Shown here piece by piece: positions 1 to 11,850 of a stretch of 64,000 bases of DNA. This DNA is from Diphasiastrum complanatum (taxonomy: Eukaryota; Streptophyta; Lycopodiopsida; Lycopodiales; Lycopodiaceae). The stretch spans positions 68,979,039-69,043,038 of the forward strand of contig CM055095.1 in NCBI GenBank assembly GCA_029204225.1, written 5' to 3'. The position numbers were made by a program, and so were the translations under genes. Numbering within the stretch: position 1 is the first letter of the stretch; every line of letters begins with the position of its first letter. The notes below the pieces were generated by a model that ran no database searches, had not been told where the DNA came from, and worked only from the letters and a program-made list of their open reading frames with translations.

Positions 1-969
1 AAATTGCAAAAATTATCATTGAAATATCAACATGTTCCTACAAGTTGTACCACTCGAAGAAAAGTTTTGCATTATACAAAGCACGAAAGCCACAACTATA
101 GGAGCCATTCTGTTGTGCAATCTATAGTGAAATTGATATGTTAGAAATGTTATAGAAAATAATAGTAATGATCTTGAAATTGCATATTCTGAAATATTGA
201 GACATTACCTCTACGATCGCAATTTTACATTCTCCGGTTGTGGCATTATCCGATGGAAGATATTTACATATTGATGGAAACAAAGCATCAATGTCTTTGT
301 GCGTGTTGTTGGCAGAATTAATCTTTATACAAACAATATTAATTGTATTATCTACAGTTGTGTCCATTGAGAGTACATTCAGACACTAAAAAACTGAAGC
401 AATGGTATATAAGTGAGATGAATGAACCAATCATAGCATCTAATGATACATCTATAAGAAGAAGATAGAAAGAAGTTAGAGTACATACTTTGTATGATAT
501 GGCAATATTATGTGCTTCACCAGTGGTGAACATCTTTGAAATAAGCTAGATGGAAGGATGTCATTGTCACCCTTCATGCACTACAAAAAGAAATTACTAA
601 GAACAAAAAGATCCCTCTCTGAGTCAAAGGCAATTGAATATTGCAATAGTTGTAATCATGTTTCTATGACATGATCACTTATTGAGGACGTCCTATTTTT
701 CACATCTACAATGTCATTTATGTCAAAATTTATATCTATGTCTATTTCATCTATTCTAAACAAAAAAGACATGCCAATAAGATTAATGACATCCGATATA
801 TCTTTCTCAAAATGAAGGTATTGTTCGAAATCTATAAATGGAGTAGGTTTTAAAGGAGGAGGAGGTTCAGTAGTAGAGTCAGCAATGACAGGCTGTGTCG
901 TGGGTTGTGATGAATTGACAGGAGGGAGGGCAAGTATAGGTTGTACAAAAACCTGTAGGATTATCCATG
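1..969. other. AT-rich stretch without a recognisable gene
   Basis: Only short frames are present on both strands and none carries a motif I recognise. It may be the downstream remnant of the decayed minus-strand frame that follows, because purine- and pyrimidine-rich blocks near 860-940 continue the same biased composition. I see no LTR end, target duplication or RNA gene here. Confidence 0.3.
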
Positions 970-1662
970 TGGCAATATTTACAACAGCAAAGAGTGAGTT
1001 ATCACAACTGCATCCTCTCTAGAAGGTGAGAATTGTTGTAGAGTCATCCTCCTAACCTTCTTGGGAGTTGTAGTTGTGGACTTCTTACTCCTTCTTGGGG
1101 CCTTCTTCTTACGAGGCCTCTTGGTAAGAAGATCTATCCTATCAAGGGGAGCATCCCTTGGTGCAGATGGTACTCCTTTGTGTAATCTATAGTACCTAAC
1201 TCTCAATCTATACAAAAGTTGAAAATCCTTTCACATTATGGTTATCTGCTTAGCATGTATAGAAAGCAAAAAAGAATCCTCAAAAAACAATCTCTGATAA
1301 TCCTCAGTAGCCTCCTGAATGCACAATAATTTTATAGATGTAAACGTGACATATGATCCCAAAACCTCTCTAGTGATCTGGCGAATAGTATGATAGAATG
1401 GGACTCTAGGTATCAAAAGCTTGGTGGATCTCTAATATTTCCTAATCTCCTTAATTCACCTACTTTTATTAGTTCTTCTACCTCCCCATGGTGGATGCAA
1501 AGTTCTTTTGGAAACAGGTTCAACAATGAGAAAAAAGAAGTCCCTCCTGGTCTGTTTCATCATGTCCATGGTAGCAGTCAGGAGGGCGATATCGCTTCTA
1601 TGCACAAAGAGTGTAATGTGTAGCAGAGGGGGTGAACGATGGTCGCACATAAGTGATTTCAA
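970..1662 (-). pseudogene. Decayed unknown frame with basic tail
   Basis: Reading the minus strand from 1662 to 979, three open blocks (1662-1456, 1416-1231, 1215-979) follow one another with stop codons or frame changes between them. The last block has a strongly basic stretch (PRKKKAPRRSKK) that resembles a nuclear-localisation or nucleic-acid-binding tail. The middle block contains a hydrophobic and aromatic pattern (FYHTIRQITREVLGSYV). I do not recognise the family. Position beside dispersed repeats and the interrupted frame suggest a retrotransposon-derived or captured fragment rather than a working gene. Confidence 0.35.
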
Positions 1663-2749
1663 GCATGCTTAGATCATCACATTTGGCATTGTATGCTCCC
1701 TATGTTGATCTGAATAAGTGTTAGAACTATGAGCTCTTGGATCCATATAAAAGAAGAAAGTTATTGCATGACTCCAAACTATAACTTTCATTGGAGAACG
1801 TGTCAAAAATGGAATAGACTTTGAAAATTTCAAATACTTTGTATTGTTTTAGATTTCAATATAAAAAAAGATCTGTGTATGTCTATTGCCCATTGGCTTG
1901 TATAAATTTGCATGTTTTTTTGAAATTTTTCATAATTCGTTGATTTTGTATTATGACAAATTTGCTCTCTTCTATAAAACCACTGGAAAAGTTGAAAAAT
2001 ATAGTTGTTCTTTGTGCTAGTTCCACCATGTTGTGTACTTTTATTAAATGCATGTCTTGCTTGCCAATGAGATTTCTCCATTCCTTGTGATGGCCATATG
2101 TTGAGACTTGCACTATTTCTTGCAAAGAATGTCGAATGATGCCATAATATGTGCTACATTTGATAAAAGCAAAATCTAAATTAGTACCAGAAGTATCTAA
2201 TTTAGTAGGACAAATTTATCTACAATAGTACTGCACCATGCACCAAAATCATACCATATAATGTGTTATGTGATCTGCTCCCCATCCACTTTGAATTGCA
2301 TCAACAAATTTGCTTGTTGTTTTTTGTATCATTTACACATCAATGTTTGAAAATTTAGACTTTCATAAATATTTCACCACGTGTCAAACTTTTTCCAAAC
2401 TTTTTCTTTGAGTAGATGAGTCAAAACCTCATTTCTCAAAATCTTGAATTGTAGCTATTATCTTTTTCAAACTGAGTATTGAATTTTGAATTCTTTTCTA
2501 GAACAATTTGATAAAAATCTATGAGCTTTGGATCCTCGAATACTCAATTTGCATGGAATATTTTTTGATTTACTTGAAAGCTTATCATCTTTTTTAATTT
2601 TAACATGGCCTTTATGTAAGACTTCTTTAGACAAATCATCATCTAATCGAGAAATGGCTTGTTTCAAAGATAATTATTGCTTGGTATTCCATGCAAACGA
2701 GATGTTAATATATATTATTATTTTTATTATAAGCACCTCTACATGCAAT
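1650..2749 (+). repeat. 1.1-kb dispersed repeat, copy A
   Basis: This segment aligns by eye over its whole length, in the same orientation, with 35993-37062. Shared landmarks include the start (ATGCTTAGATCATCACATTT), the text GAGCTCTTGGATCCATAT, and the shared end CTCTACATGCAAT. Copies differ by scattered substitutions and small indels, so the duplication is old. Neither copy ends in TG/CA, so it is not an obvious LTR pair. In copy B the first part lies in a longer open frame, so the repeat may be part of a decayed gene or non-LTR unit. Confidence 0.75.
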
Positions 2750-3699
2750 CGTCTCATCTTTTTCGCAACGGACTGTGTCAATTGTTGTGCATTTGGCATA
2801 CACGTCCCTTGGCATCTAGATTTTTCTTTTTGAATATCGCATTGGTTTCTTCGAACCAAATAGACTTGAGACATCTTGAACTGAGTATGATGGACGGCTG
2901 GACGTAATGGACAATCGCAAGTGCGACCAATATACTAGAATTAACATTTCGTATGGACCCTCTACATAGTATATAGGAGAATCTACAGATGGCTCTTGGA
3001 GCATTGAAGAAGATGCAATTTCTAAAATCTCAACTAGATGTGTACTTGCAGTCATATTACAATGCATCTTGCAAAAAATGAAGATGTGACAAAATGTAAA
3101 ATATATAGTGAAAATCAATCACAAAGAAATAAACACTTTGAAAATTTCAGTCAAAACTGCTCAAAAGTTCAATCAAACTCGTTCAAAAGTTTCGTCAAAC
3201 CCGCTCTTGAAACTTTATACAAACTCCTTCTCTTATGCATTCCCCCGAATTGAAACTGAGAATTGGTGAATTGAAGCTCAATATTCCTCCCTTTTTGAAT
3301 GGGTCAAAGATATGAATGTTATGTAGGATTGACTAAAAATGGTAACTTGGTGGTCAAACCTCCACAACTTTGACTTTAGATGTCTGATTGAACCAAATTT
3401 TAATATAGTGGATGATATCTGTAAGTGTTCAGTCCAAAATATGAAGGTTAATTTTTCGTCTGATTTGGACTCGAAATGAGGGAGATATCCCAGTTTGAAA
3501 TGTTTTATCAAATCCGAGTCTTTTAGAGGAGAAAAAATTGGAAATTTGCAAAACTTCTCAAAATTGTCCGAATTTAGGTTTGTCGAGTAGGGCTCAATGT
3601 GCTAAGATCGAAGGTACTTGATTTGTTCAATATGACTGAGTAGTTTGTGAAATATTGCCAGTCAAAGTTGAATGTTAACCAAGTCTTGTGGTTTGTTTT
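2750..3699. other. Unassigned non-coding DNA
   Basis: No convincing frame, LTR boundary or RNA gene is visible. Copy A of the 1.1-kb repeat ends at 2749, and from about 3250 the sequence has the texture of untranslated retrotransposon DNA. I can say nothing more specific. Confidence 0.25.
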
Positions 3700-4010
3700 T
3701 TTTTTTTATGTGACTAACGGTATTTCGGAGAGACTCAAAAATCTCGAAAAAATAAAAACTAGAATTTCGAAGGGTGCAATTTTTTGACAAATTGTGCGAG
3801 TGAGGTGGTCGTCAGAGATGCACGGCGAATCAAAATTTTTTGAACAAACCCGAAAATTAAAATTTAAAAAATCTCAAAAAAATAGGAGAAACTCGAAAAT
3901 ATGTAGAAAACTCAAAAAACTCAAAAAACTAGAGAAAAATGTCGAATGAAATTTTCTAAGAAAAACTTGAAAATTTAAAAAACTCGAAAATCTGAAATAA
4001 CGGCAGAGGC
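3700..4010. repeat. CTCGAAAA-type simple repeat, left half
   Basis: A-rich DNA built from degenerate copies of words such as ACTCGAAAA and CTCAAAAAA. The same texture resumes at 10084 on the other side of Copia 1, with GGATGCAA spacers. The element therefore seems to have landed inside one simple-repeat block and split it. Confidence 0.6.
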
Positions 4011-5200
4011 TGTTGGAAAGAAGGTGTTTTGAGAGAGAACTCAAAAAGAAAATGAACACGAAAAGAAGCAAACTCGAAAAGAAACGAACTCAAACGAAAA
4101 ATGTTCGTCCCTGGTGGAATAAGCTATCTCACTCTTTCCTCATGCATAACTACGTCTATCAATCTCGAACAGAACATTAGTGCTAGAAATCACGTTCAAT
4201 CTAATTACATAGCCAGACATCAAGCATCAAAACAACAAACAAATAATTTATCGCGATCAACTAGACAAATTATTAGTCGCGAATTAGTTGCGAAAAGCTA
4301 GACTAAATATTAGTCACAAACAACTAGACTAATAAGAAGTCGCGAAGAGCAGACAGTCAGACTAAGCAATTGGAAAGCTAGACAGAACGTAGAAAAGCAT
4401 TGCAATATTGATACAAATTTGAACACAAAACAAACAGAGCTGTAATCAGATTAAGTATAACGGAATATACAAGTCAATAATGCTGCTGAACACAAAACAA
4501 TAGCGGATGTAACCGCGTGCTTCACAAAGATAATCACAATCTGTAAGAGGTGATGAACCTATTACTGACAATTTATTTGGAAGAAATAATCAATGCGTGA
4601 AAGCATCTACAATGTTTGTCTCTATTTACAAGTGATGTTTAGTTCTGTCTTCTATATCTCTCTTCTATATCTCTGTGAATGCTGAGATGGTACCCAATAT
4701 ATATACATAATTTTTACGAGTGTGTAGATGAAGAAGGTACAAAAGTGGTTGTGCTATCTGTGGGAGATCATGGGTGGCTGCTGTCATTGTAAAATCTGAT
4801 TGCACAGTGCATGGGATGAGCGTGAGGAGGCCACGACGTCGGGCTTCACTAAAATTAACGTTGGTGAGAATGCGAAAATTATGACACTCTATCCAATTTC
4901 ATAGAAAATCATTTGTAAGGTGTCTTCGCCTTTTTATAAGGGCACCATTGGCATTTGTAGGGCACCTGTGGCATTTTTTTGCCTATGATAAAACGCGTGT
5001 AAAAACACAGTGTCGCATTTTTTTGCATTTTTTGTTTGTGGAAATCCCTGAGTAAAAATACAAACAAACCTTTTTTTTTTTTCCTGTCTTATTTTGTATG
5101 TAAAAATGCAGACTATGCAACAACACAAGTAAAAATACAGCAACATGAATGGAGGTAGATTAACATAGAATTTCGGAGAGTAGATGAGATAAATCCAACA
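4011..5200 (-). repeat. Copia 1 3' LTR
   Basis: Bounded by TGTTGG and CCAACA on the plus strand, 1190 bp. It contains short degenerate tandem units built on AGTCGCGAA and CTAGACTAAT (about 4247-4350), part of which is deleted in the partner LTR. A TATATATACATAA-like box near 4697 would serve as TATA element on the minus strand. Confidence 0.88.
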
Positions 5201-5210
5201 CCCCCCCTTA
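5201..5210 (-). promoter_or_regulatory. Polypurine tract of Copia 1
   Basis: On the minus strand this reads TAAGGGGGGG directly against the 3' LTR. This is the expected place and composition for the RNase H-resistant primer of plus-strand DNA synthesis. Confidence 0.8.
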
Positions 5211-5236
5211 ATCTTGATCCATGAATGTCTTGATCT

Positions 5237-6813
5237 TCAAACTAAGCAATCACAAAACTTGTTGTGTGCATTAACACTTAATGTCTTTGTAAATATATCT
5301 ACAACCATGTCTTGCATTCTACAATATGTTAAGCTTACCTCCTTGTTGAGAACCTTGCCTTTGATGTAGTGATATCGGATTTCAATGTGCTTACTCCTAG
5401 AGTGAAATCTAGGGTTGACCGATAAGGCAATAACACTCTGATTATTACAGAATATGATTGTGGGGCTGTATTGATTCAAACTAATGTCTGATAATAAATT
5501 TCTCAACCAAAATGCTTCTTTGATAGATTGAGAAGCTATTGGCTTAGTGAGCTTACTGCAAAAGAGATGTCAAGTCTTATACAAACCATTGCATACATGA
5601 GAGATCCAAGTATCGATCGATAATGATACTCTCTCATCTGCTCCTCTTCCTACTTGGTCTGGAGACATTGGTCCTTTGACAAATGCAGGCTTGGATCCAT
5701 TGGTGAGTGAGCTAACTTACAGTTCATCAGATTATAATTGTCAAGAACATTGTGAAGATACCTTTTTTGAGTAATATAAATCAGTCGTCTTGCTCTGTCT
5801 CGATGGATTTGAATGCCCAGACAGAAGTGAGCTTCACCCAGATCAGTCATGTCGAACTCAGAAAACAACATTTGTTTAGAATCCTTGACCAAATTGGTAT
5901 TGTTGCTGAAAAACAACATATCATCCACGTATAAGGTGATGATAATGAAGGATTGTTGCACCGACTTGGAATAGACGTTGCAATCAGTAGTGCTTCGTTG
6001 GAAACCTTGTTGGATGAGGAATGTGTTGATCCTCTGAAACCAAGCTTTGGCCGACTATTTCAAGTCGTAAAGTGCCTTATGGAGCTTATAGACATGATTC
6101 TTCATACTTTTCAAAATATATCCTTCGGGATGGATCATGTAGATGTCTTCTTCTATAACTCCATTCAGATAGGTTGTTTGCACATCAAGTTGATCCACTT
6201 AGAGGTTGGCTGCTGCAACATATAATAGGAGGGCTCGGATCGATGAATGCTTGACTACTGGACTGAAATTCTTACTATAGTCAACATTGGGAATCTGAGT
6301 GAATCCTTGTGCTACCAGTCTTGTCTTCCTTCGATCAATCACTCCATTGGCATTGTACTTGATCTTAAAGATCCATTTGCAATCAATGATATTGTAGCCA
6401 ATAGGAGCTTCGATTAATGACCACGTCTGGTTCTTGATCAGAGAGGAATACTCTTTGTTAATAGTTTCTTTCCAGATATTAGAGTTTGGGTGGCTAAGTG
6501 CATCTTTGATTGTTGTCAGTTCCTGTATCAAGAGACATGCAGACTCAGGAGTATACCTTGTGGGCTGTGTGCACACTTGGCTTGATCTTCTAGGAGGAAT
6601 CGACTGATGAACCACTCCTGGGACTTGTTCTTGGGTAGCAGCAACATCTTTGTCTGATTCACTGTCGAATAGTGGATCGACAATGGACATGCTTGAGCCT
6701 GAAGCTCGAATAGTCGTGTCAATGATAGGTGATAAAGATTCTTCTGGAACAATATCTTTGTCTTTGATGTCGATGAACTGATCCTCGATAAAGACTATAT
6801 CCCGGCCGTACAA
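5237..6813 (-). pseudogene. Copia 1 reverse transcriptase and RNase H
   Basis: The minus strand from 6813 to 6199 encodes the linker and N-terminal RT, with a copia-typical run (WSLIEAPIG... CKWIFKIK). The catalytic YVDD lies in the 5961-5650 block. RNase H remains are in 5506-5237, including HSRSKHIEIRYHYI and DIFTKTL. The first acidic part of RNase H appears to be deleted between 5650 and 5506. Stops and frame changes separate all three blocks, so no functional enzyme is encoded. The order RT then RNase H after integrase is diagnostic of Ty1/copia. Confidence 0.85.
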
Positions 6814-6814
6814 G

Positions 6815-8019
6815 ATTTGTTGGGTATCAGGATCATACAGCTTGTATGTGTTATCAGATGAAGTATACCCAATCCAGATGGTCTTGAGATCTTGGAAGTC
6901 GAATTTATTCCTCGTGTCTTTTGGGATCTATGCGTAGGTGACGCATCCGAACACTCGTAGGTTCTTCACATAAGGCTTAGAGTTGTCCACACCTCATGGG
7001 GTGTTTTGCTTGAGAGGGTTGTGGAACATCTATTCTGGACGTAAGCTGCAGTGGAGACAGCTTCGGTCCAGAAGCTCTTGGGCAGTGATGCATGCACCAG
7101 CATATATTTAGCAGATTCAACCAGAGTACGGTTCTTCCTCTCGGCTAAGCCATTAGACTAAGGACTATAAGGAGTGATGAATTGCTGCTCAATGCCTTGG
7201 CTCTAGTAGTACTCCTTAAATAGAGATGTATACGATAGTCCTTCTAGAGAATTCATCAATAAAAGTTATAAAATACTTTGCATCCTTCAGAGAAGGATTC
7301 TTCATTGGGCCACAAATGTCTAAATGCACAACATCTAGCAATCCTCTAGCAATATGCTGATGACTTGATCTAAATGGCTTCCTAGTCTGTTTACCAACTA
7401 CACAGTCTTGACAGATAGGTAACTCGAGTTTATTATTAGGATAGTCTAGATCAAGAACAATAGAATGCTTAGACATTTGTTGTACAACAACATGATTCAA
7501 GTGACCAAGTCTATAATGCCAAAGTAAACTTTTATTTGCTTGAATAGAAGTACTGAATGCCTGACTAGAGGCAGAAAAACAATGACTTAATCTATACATA
7601 TATCCATGCCTCTTTCCGAGTGCTAGGATCTTGTCTGTCCTATCAACTACTTTGCACTGATCACAATCAAATTTTACTTTATGTCCTAGATCTGTGATTT
7701 TGCTTACAGAGAGCAGATTCGTAGATAAATTGGATACATATAGGACTCTAGAAAGTAGCCTAAATTGATCATTTGCAAAGCTCAATCTTATAATACCTTC
7801 ACCTTTAATAGCTTGGGTGCTATTATTGCCAAGGTGAATGTATTTGTTGGTACTGTAGGGTGTATAGGACTCGAAACAGCCAATGAGACTGGTCATATGC
7901 TGAGTGGCACCGGAGTCCAAGAAACAAGAACTGTCGTTGGATACTCCTTGATGGCTGATCATGAAGACATCGCCCGTTTCTTGAATGGGCTGTCGAACTT
8001 CTGTAGCTGCATTGGCCAC
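6815..8019 (-). pseudogene. Copia 1 protease and integrase
   Basis: Starting near 8019 the minus strand encodes an aspartic-protease core (LDSGATQHMT), then the GAG-pre-integrase zinc region (LLWHYRLGHLNH and CQDCVVGKQTRKPF). The integrase core begins with its first catalytic Asp in HLDICGPM and the following FITFIDEFSRRT. The open block stops at 7216. The rest, including a NGLAERKNRT motif that carries the catalytic Glu, is readable in another frame down to about 6815. It is clearly integrase, and clearly interrupted. Confidence 0.85.
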
Positions 8020-8779
8020 TTGATTCGATTGTCCCTTGTTGCGTGGTTGTTTCTCTTGCAGTATCTACAGAACAGTTTCTTCTTTGTCTGCGGATTTGAC
8101 TGTTCTTTGTGCTGTGCTGGTTTCTGGTCTTGCTTTGATTGTTTCGGGCCTTTCTTCTTCTCCTGCTTAGTCATACAAAGCGTGAGAATCAGCTAAGGAA
8201 CTAGAGGTTTCGCTCCTCCGCGTATCTTCTTGCAACAACATTATAATGACTTTTGAAAGAGTCAGCTCTGAATGTGTTGTGATGATCATTACCTAGTTGT
8301 CGTATGAGCTTGGCAAGCTTGTAAGCAGCTGCAACACTGCGTCTTGATCATCTATGACAGATCCGACAATGGTCATTTGCTTCAGGAGGTTTCTGAATTG
8401 GTTGATGTGATTTTGAAGGGAATCAACATTTGCCATCTTGAGAGAGTAGCATTTTTTCTTGAGATGTAGCTTGGGAGCTATATTTTGCACTTCATATAAC
8501 GTGCTCAAGATGTCCCAGACTTCTTTGGATGTCTGGGCTTTGGACACATGGCCGATTTGAGTATCTGAAATGTTGAGGATGATCAACGCAAATGTTTTGC
8601 CATCCTTCAGCTTCCATCTAGAGATTGCTGCATCGTCAGCTTTGGGTTTCTCTATTGCACCTGTAACAACGTCATACAACTCCTTAGACATTAGCACGGT
8701 TCTCATCTTAAATTTTCACGATGGTAATTGGCTACATCAAGCTTGTCCATGATAGGACTGGTTTTTCTTGGGAATTCAT
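7959..8779 (-). pseudogene. Copia 1 gag
   Basis: The minus-strand gag begins at an ATG at 8779 by comparison with Copia 2 and shifts frame almost at once. It is readable in 8706-8293 (KELYDVVTGAIEKP and VWDILSTLYEV, the UBN2/copia gag pattern). A zinc knuckle follows in 8174-7959, CRYCKRNNHATRDN. Its last cysteine is replaced by Asn, so the CX2CX4HX4C metal site is incomplete. Copia 2 keeps that cysteine. Confidence 0.82.
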
Positions 8780-8922
8780 GTGGAAGATTAGTCTAGGTGA
8801 TAGGAGTAACTATCTGTGACTTAAGTATGAAAACTTGATGCTAAATAATAGAACAAGAAGACAATTACTCTATCGACTAGTAGAGTCTTGTTATTGTGGA
8901 AGCTTATTAGGCTACAGAAATA

Positions 8923-8934
8923 GCTCTGATACCA
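8923..8934 (-). promoter_or_regulatory. Copia 1 primer-binding site (tRNA-iMet)
   Basis: The minus strand reads TGGTATCAGAGC directly next to the 5' LTR end. This is the classical complement of the initiator methionine tRNA 3' end used by copia elements to prime minus-strand DNA synthesis. Confidence 0.93.
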
Positions 8935-10083
8935 TGTTGGAAAGAAGAGTGTTCTGAGAGACAACTCAAAAAGAAAACGAACACGAAAAGAAACGAACTC
9001 AAAAAGAAACGAAATCAAACAAAAAATGTTCATGCACAACAGAATAAGCTATCTCACTCTTTTCTCATACATGACTATGCCTATCAATCTCGAATAGAAC
9101 ATTAGTGATAGAAATCACGTTCGATCTAATTACGTAGCCAAACATTAAGCATCAAAATATCAGACAAATAATTTATCGCAACCAGCTAGACAAATTATTC
9201 ATGAACAACTAGACTAATAATAAATCATGAAGAGCAGATAGCCAGACTAAACGATTGGAAAGCCAGACATAATGTAGAAAATCATTACAATATTGATACA
9301 AATCTGAACATAGAACAAACAGAGCTGTAATCAGATTAAGTATAACAAAATATACAAGTCAATAATGTTGGTGAGCACAAAACAATAGCAGACGTAACCG
9401 CGTGCTTCACAAAGCTAATCACAATCTATAAGAGGTGATGAACCTATTACTGCTGACAATCCATTTGGAAGAAATAATCAATGCGCGAAAGCATCTACAA
9501 TGTTTGTCTCTAATTACAAGTGATGTTTTGTTCTATTTTCTATATCTCTCTTCTATATCTCTGTGAATGCTGAGATGGTATCCAATATATATACATAATT
9601 TTTACAGGTGTGTAAGACGAAAAAGTTACAAAAGTGGTTATGATGTTTGTGGGAGATTTTGGGTGGCTATTGTTGTTGTCAAATCCGATTGCACAGTGCA
9701 TGGGACGAGCGTGAGGAGGCCGAGATGTAGGGTTTCGCTAAAATTAACGTTGGTGAGAATGCAAAAATTGCGACACTCTGTTCAATCTCTTAGAAAATCA
9801 TTTGTAAGGTGCCTTTGCCTTTCTATAAGGGCATCTTTGGCATTTGTAGGACAATGTCGCATTTTTCGCTTGTGATAAAACGCATGTAAAAATACAGTGT
9901 CACATTTTTCGCATTCTTCGTTTGTGGAAATCCTCGAGTAAAAATACAAACAGTTGCGTTTTTTGCCTATCTTATTTTACATGTAAATGTGCAGACTGTG
10001 CAACAACACAAGTAAAAATACAACAACATGAATGGAGGCAGATTAACATAGGATTTAGAAGAGTAGAGGAGATAAATCCAACA
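8935..10083 (-). repeat. Copia 1 5' LTR
   Basis: 1149 bp, TGTTGG...CCAACA. Colinear with 4011-5200 but with many substitutions and a deletion of about 40 bp near 9200 that removes part of the internal tandem units. A TATATATACATAA stretch near 9585 is the likely TATA region for minus-strand transcription. Confidence 0.88.
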
Positions 10084-10540
10084 GATGCAAAATATTGACG
10101 GATGCACATTTACTGCAGGTCGACGGATGCAAATATTGAAAAATCAAAAAATTGGAAAAACTAGAGAGACTCGAAAAAAATAATTTTTTTTTGAAAAATA
10201 ACTCGTTGGATAGAGAAAAGGCAAAAATCCCAAAAGTTCGAAAAATAGGAAATACCAAACTGAGAAAAGCAGCGGATGCAGTTGTTTTAGAAAAAATTTG
10301 TGTTGTTTTTGGGTTTTTGGCAGTCGTCGGATGCAATCTTCAGATGGGATCGTCGAACGCAATTTTTGAAAAACTCAAAAAAATGAAAAAATCGAACAAA
10401 TCGAAAAAATTCAAAAAAATTGAAAATCGAGATGTTCAAAAAATTCAAAAAGCGGCGGATGCAAAATTGAGAAACTCAAAAGTTCCAAAAAAAAATTGGA
10501 TTTTTGACTGGTGGTTCCTAGAAACGTGAGATAACAGTGC
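10084..10540. repeat. CTCGAAAA-type simple repeat, right half
   Basis: Continues the simple-repeat texture of 3700-4010: degenerate CTCAAAAAA and TCGAAAAAA words with interspersed GCGGATGCA. It contains a biased open frame (10152-10529) that I treat as a by-product of the repeat, not as a gene. Confidence 0.55.
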
Positions 10541-10844
10541 AACGGTGAGTTTCCGGAATGTGTAGGGTCAGTTCACACATATTTGAAGGATTAGTAGGAG
10601 CATTTTACATGCGATGGAACGAGTTGTGCAGGTCAAAATCACATGATTGAGACAAAGGCCTGGCATACATCCGATGGGATTGGTGACTATTGGTGGTGTT
10701 GCATCCATCATGTTGATCGAGGTTAGCAATGAGTTCATGCAAGGAATCATTCATGTTAGGGATGATGTTATTACAACGCAGGTCCGTAATGTTTAGATGA
10801 ACATTTCAAAGGCCACATTTGCTGTTGTTGATGGCACGGTACCT
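10541..10844 (+). pseudogene. Host reading-frame fragment cut by the CACTA insertion
   Basis: One plus-strand frame is open apart from three stops across about 95 codons (for example VTIGGVASIMLIEVSNEF) and runs up to the CACTA end at 10845. A frame starting with PPALSREDI resumes at 15774 on the far side. I do not recognise the protein. The continuity suggests that this piece and the coiled-coil frame at 15.8 kb were once one gene of element X. Confidence 0.35.
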
Positions 10845-10880
10845 CCGTACAAGAAAATGTGACAAAAATTGCGAAAAAAA
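10845..10880 (+). repeat. CACTA left terminal inverted repeat
   Basis: Starts CCGTACAAGAAAATGTG where CACTACAAGAAAATGTG is expected. Two of the first three bases are changed, which probably disables excision because transposase recognises the outermost bases. The inverse lies at 15736-15771. Confidence 0.75.
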
Positions 10881-11690
10881 TTTTTCTGCAATTTTTTTTG
10901 GTCGAAATTGCGGAAAGCCAGAAAATTACAAAAAAAATTCCGCAATTTATACCGTTATGGCAGAAATTGTAGAAAATCGTCCGCAATTTCTACCATCATT
11001 ACAGAACTTGCGAAAAAAATTGCAAAAACTTCTACAATTTTCGTCGTCATCATAGAATTTGCGGAAAAAAGTGCGAAAAAGATTTTTCGCAATTTTTGGA
11101 TCGTGGCCAAAATTGCAAAAAATGTTTTCGTGGCATAAATTGCAGAAAACATTGAATAAAATATTTCGCAATTTTTCTTGTCGTGAAAAAAATTACAGAC
11201 AAAATTGTAGAAACATATTTTTGCAATTTTTGGGCCATGGCAGGAATTGCGGAAAATGTTTTCGCGACAGAAATTGCAAAAAAAATTGTAGAAAGTTTTT
11301 CGCAATTTTTTTCATTGTGGTGAAAATTGCAAACAAAATTACGAAATTTTGCAATTTTTAGGCCATGCTAGAAATTGCGAAAAGCTTTTCGCGGCTGAAA
11401 TTGCAAAAAAAATTGCAAAAAGATTTTCGCAATTTCTCCCGTCATGGTAGGAATCACAAACAAAATTGTGGAAAAAAATTTCGCAATTTTTAGACTTGGC
11501 GAAAATTGCGAAAATTGCTGCAAATTGCGTACAAAATTGCGGATAATTGCGGACAAAATTGCGGAGAAAATAGCGAAAAATTGCAGACAAAATTGTGAAC
11601 AAAATTATGGAAATTTTTCGCAATTTTTGCCATCATGGCAAGAATTGCAGAAAAAAAATTTCTGCAATTTTTTGTCTAGCATCGACCATA
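10881..11690. repeat. CACTA left subterminal repeat array
   Basis: Dense array of AAAATTGC and GCAATTTT words in both orientations. A larger unit of about 130 bp can be followed by the landmark GCAATTTTT at 11089, 11223, 11351 and 11483. Because the words are inverted copies of one another, both strands look falsely open. Position and design match the cis-acting regions bound by TNPA in En/Spm. Confidence 0.75.
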
Positions 11691-11850
11691 GCATCGATTA
11701 CCGGAAGCCGAATTGTTGGTGCGTCTCGGTTTTTTTTTTCATTTCGATTTTCGATTTTTGAGCGCGAAGAGGAGTATATTTTTGCGCCTAGCGGTGGTGC
11801 TGCTCTCTATGGCTCTTCTAATGATGCTTGATCCTTCTTATGCTTTTTTG

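Larger units (their letters stand above)
4011..10083 (-). mobile_element. Copia 1: Ty1/copia retrotransposon, degenerate
   Basis: A 6.07-kb element in minus orientation. It has two LTRs (TGTTGG...CCAACA), an initiator-Met-tRNA primer site inside the right LTR, a G-rich polypurine tract inside the left LTR, and gag, protease, integrase, RT and RNase H in copia order. The flanks GAGGC (4006-4010) and GATGC (10084-10088) look like a 5-bp target duplication with one mismatch. Frames are broken by several stops and shifts, and the LTRs have drifted clearly apart (about one base in ten where I compared them), so this is an old, inactive copy. It is the same family as Copia 2. Confidence 0.9.

Noticed and set aside
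1650-2749. LTR pair with 35993-37062 bounding one giant element
   Set aside because: Neither copy has TG/CA ends, a primer site or a polypurine tract next to it, and the DNA between is a patchwork of unrelated elements.
8923-8934. tRNA gene fragment
   Set aside because: Matches to the initiator-Met tRNA 3' end are only about 12 bases and lie directly against LTR ends, so they are primer-binding sites. I found no complete tRNA or rRNA gene in the window.
10152-10529. A 125-codon Lys-rich frame
   Set aside because: It lies wholly in the degenerate CTCGAAAA simple repeat. The apparent protein only reflects the repeat.
10860-11640. Several overlapping open frames of 60-120 codons on both strands, rich in Asn, Phe, Lys and Cys
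   Set aside because: They come from arrays of inverted AAAATTGC/GCAATTTT words, which look alike on both strands and lack stops by composition. The same artefact occurs at 15400-15850.
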